DNA of 64,000 nucleotides from Actinospica robiniae DSM 44927 (GTDB taxonomy: Bacteria > Actinomycetota > Actinomycetes > Streptomycetales > Catenulisporaceae). Positions within the stretch are counted from its first letter, which is position 1. Each line of letters opens with the position of its first letter. Positions 63,080 to 64,000 of the stretch are shown piece after piece. The DNA lies in the NCBI RefSeq assembly GCF_000504285.1, contig NZ_KI632511.1, positions 431,372-495,371 on the forward strand. Direction: 5' to 3'. Position numbers and translations under genes: made by a program. The notes under the pieces are model-generated. The model was not told the origin of the DNA and did not search any database. It saw only the letters and a program-made list of their open reading frames with translations.

Positions 63080-64000
63080 TCAGGATCCGTTCGGCACGGC
63101 CATGCGGAAGGCCGCCCAGGAATCCGCCATGCGCTGCGCCTGGTCCGGGGTGAAGCGGTCCATGCAGTTGTCGTCCACGTAGTCCATGTAGTTGTGCAGG
63201 TTGAACTGCGCGGGGCAGCCCTCGGCGGCCCAGGCCTCGGGCGGGGTGTCGTTGACGTAGTCGCCGGGGGTGGCGCAACCGTTCTCGAAGGTGTGGTAGA
63301 GCCCCAGCCAGTGGCCGACCTCGTGGACTGCGGTCTCACCCTCCATCGCTCCGCCCCGGGCGCCGGCTGTCGTGTCGTAGGCGACGACGATCCCGTCCTG
63401 GGCGAGGTTGTCGTCCGTGGGGAACGTCGCCTGGCCCAGCAGAGAATCCCCCGAGCTGAGCCGCGCCTGGTTGAAGTACACGTTCAGCGTGTTCATACCG
63501 CCGACGTGGTAGCGCTGCTTGGCCTCGCGCATCGCGTCGCCGTCGATGGGCGCCTCGAACAGGTCGGCGTCCGCGACGTACGGGTTGAAGGGGTTCCTGA
63601 ACTCGAACTTGAACGCGGTCGCGGCGCTCGGGCCGCCCCCGGCGAAGGCGCGGTTCAGGACATTGATCTGGCCGTTGATCTGGGACAGGGTCAGCTTGGT
63701 CGCTGGGTTGGCCGGATCCCAGATGTCGCGGACGTACACGGGAATCGTGATGGTGCCCGTGCCGAACGCGGCGTGCAGTTCGTTGGGGCGTCCCGGGATG
63801 GTCAGCGGGGGATAGAGTCCCGCACGCTGCTGCAGGCCCTGGAGCAGGGAGTCCTGCTGGGCGATCTCCTGCGCCGCGGTGGGGTCGTCGACGTCCCGGA
63901 TCGCCCCGGCGAATCCCATCCGCGGCGGCTCGATGCAGACGCCCGCCTGGCGTTCCTGGGGCGCCGGCGTCCGATCGCCGACCACGTTGCGGCTCGTCGT
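63080..64000 (-). CDS. M43-family zinc metalloprotease (5' end outside window)
   Basis: Secreted-type pappalysin-like protease. At least 306 aa are visible and the reading frame stays open through 64000, so the real start and signal peptide are missing from the window. The zinc-binding motif HEVGHWLGLYH is near residue 220 of the visible part, the Met-turn is HNYMDYVDDNC about 50 residues later, and disulphide pairs are likely (NGCATPGDYVND, GCPAQFNLH). Upstream, VYVRDIWDPANPATKLTLSQ and INVLNRAF match the M43 N-terminal domain. It degrades extracellular protein, and a terminator follows. Confidence 0.9.
   Translation of the reverse strand, partial: TTSRNVVGDRTPAPQERQAGVCIEPPRMGFAGAIRDVDDPTAAQEIAQQDSLLQGLQQRAGLYPPLTIPGRPNELHAAFGTGTITIPVYVRDIWDPANPATKLTLSQINGQINVLNRAFAGGGPSAATAFKFEFRNPFNPYVADADLFEAPIDGDAMREAKQRYHVGGMNTLNVYFNQARLSSGDSLLGQATFPTDDNLAQDGIVVAYDTTAGARGGAMEGETAVHEVGHWLGLYHTFENGCATPGDYVNDTPPEAWAAEGCPAQFNLHNYMDYVDDNCMDRFTPDQAQRMADSWAAFRMAVPNGS

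Noticed and set aside
1-64000. CRISPR arrays, tRNA or rRNA genes, phage structural genes, replication origins
   Set aside because: No regularly spaced direct repeats with unique spacers, no cloverleaf-like sequences or conserved rRNA stretches and no phage or origin signatures were seen by eye.

Overview
The window reads as chromosome of a high-GC filamentous actinomycete of the Streptomyces/Catenulispora kind. The GC content is very high with strong G/C third-codon preference. It carries two AfsR-like SARP/NB-ARC/TPR regulators, two DUF574-type methyltransferases, two NarL-type two-component systems, a SUKH-3 protein and many one-gene TetR/LysR/MarR/GntR/WYL switches. No tRNA, rRNA or CRISPR array was seen, and no single large biosynthetic cluster; this looks like accessory or arm-like DNA.

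Layout. 1-3606: a secreted-protein gene (cut by the window edge) divergent from a carbohydrate ABC importer (lipoprotein plus two permeases), separated by an operator-rich spacer. 3621-7101: an ABC-2 exporter divergent from a histidine kinase/response regulator pair. 7158-16886: a HEAT-repeat protein, a Fic-domain protein overlapping an unknown gene, a secreted SGNH hydrolase, SDR/LysR, a histidine phosphatase, a helical-repeat protein, a CoiA-like nuclease and an orphan SUKH-3 protein. 17100-27393: a secreted FG-GAP/LamG protein, a second two-component system, a VOC/WYL divergent pair, a methyltransferase and an epoxide hydrolase. 27439-29545: two divergent thaumatin-like secreted proteins.

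29546-32685 is a gene-poor repeat island. Two inverted copies of a roughly 475-bp element with a long hairpin flank about 455 bp of short repeats. One copy is split by an IS4-family element with a 10-bp target duplication, and its transposase is broken or programmed at a CCC-TGA site.

32686-49201: bestrophin, TetR/Ohr, a TetR/SGNH module, a 5'-truncated sortase, two overlapping fluoride-channel genes (CrcB), methyltransferases, an AfsR-like regulator, a ten-codon peptide gene with a perfect Shine-Dalgarno and hairpin ahead of an MFS exporter, and an SDR. 49202-64000: a second AfsR-like regulator, an adenine-deaminase-type enzyme, then a stretch rich in broken genes (alpha/beta hydrolase scrap, XRE regulator with a nonsense codon, truncated SnoaL-like copy, frameshifted YceI). 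Intact LysR/MFS, MarR and FMN-reductase genes lie among them, followed by a GntR/ABC module and an M43 metalloprotease cut by the window edge.

The genes work mostly as small self-contained modules: a local regulator with a visible palindromic operator next to one to three effector genes. Family names come from reading motifs in the translated sequence; no database search was run.
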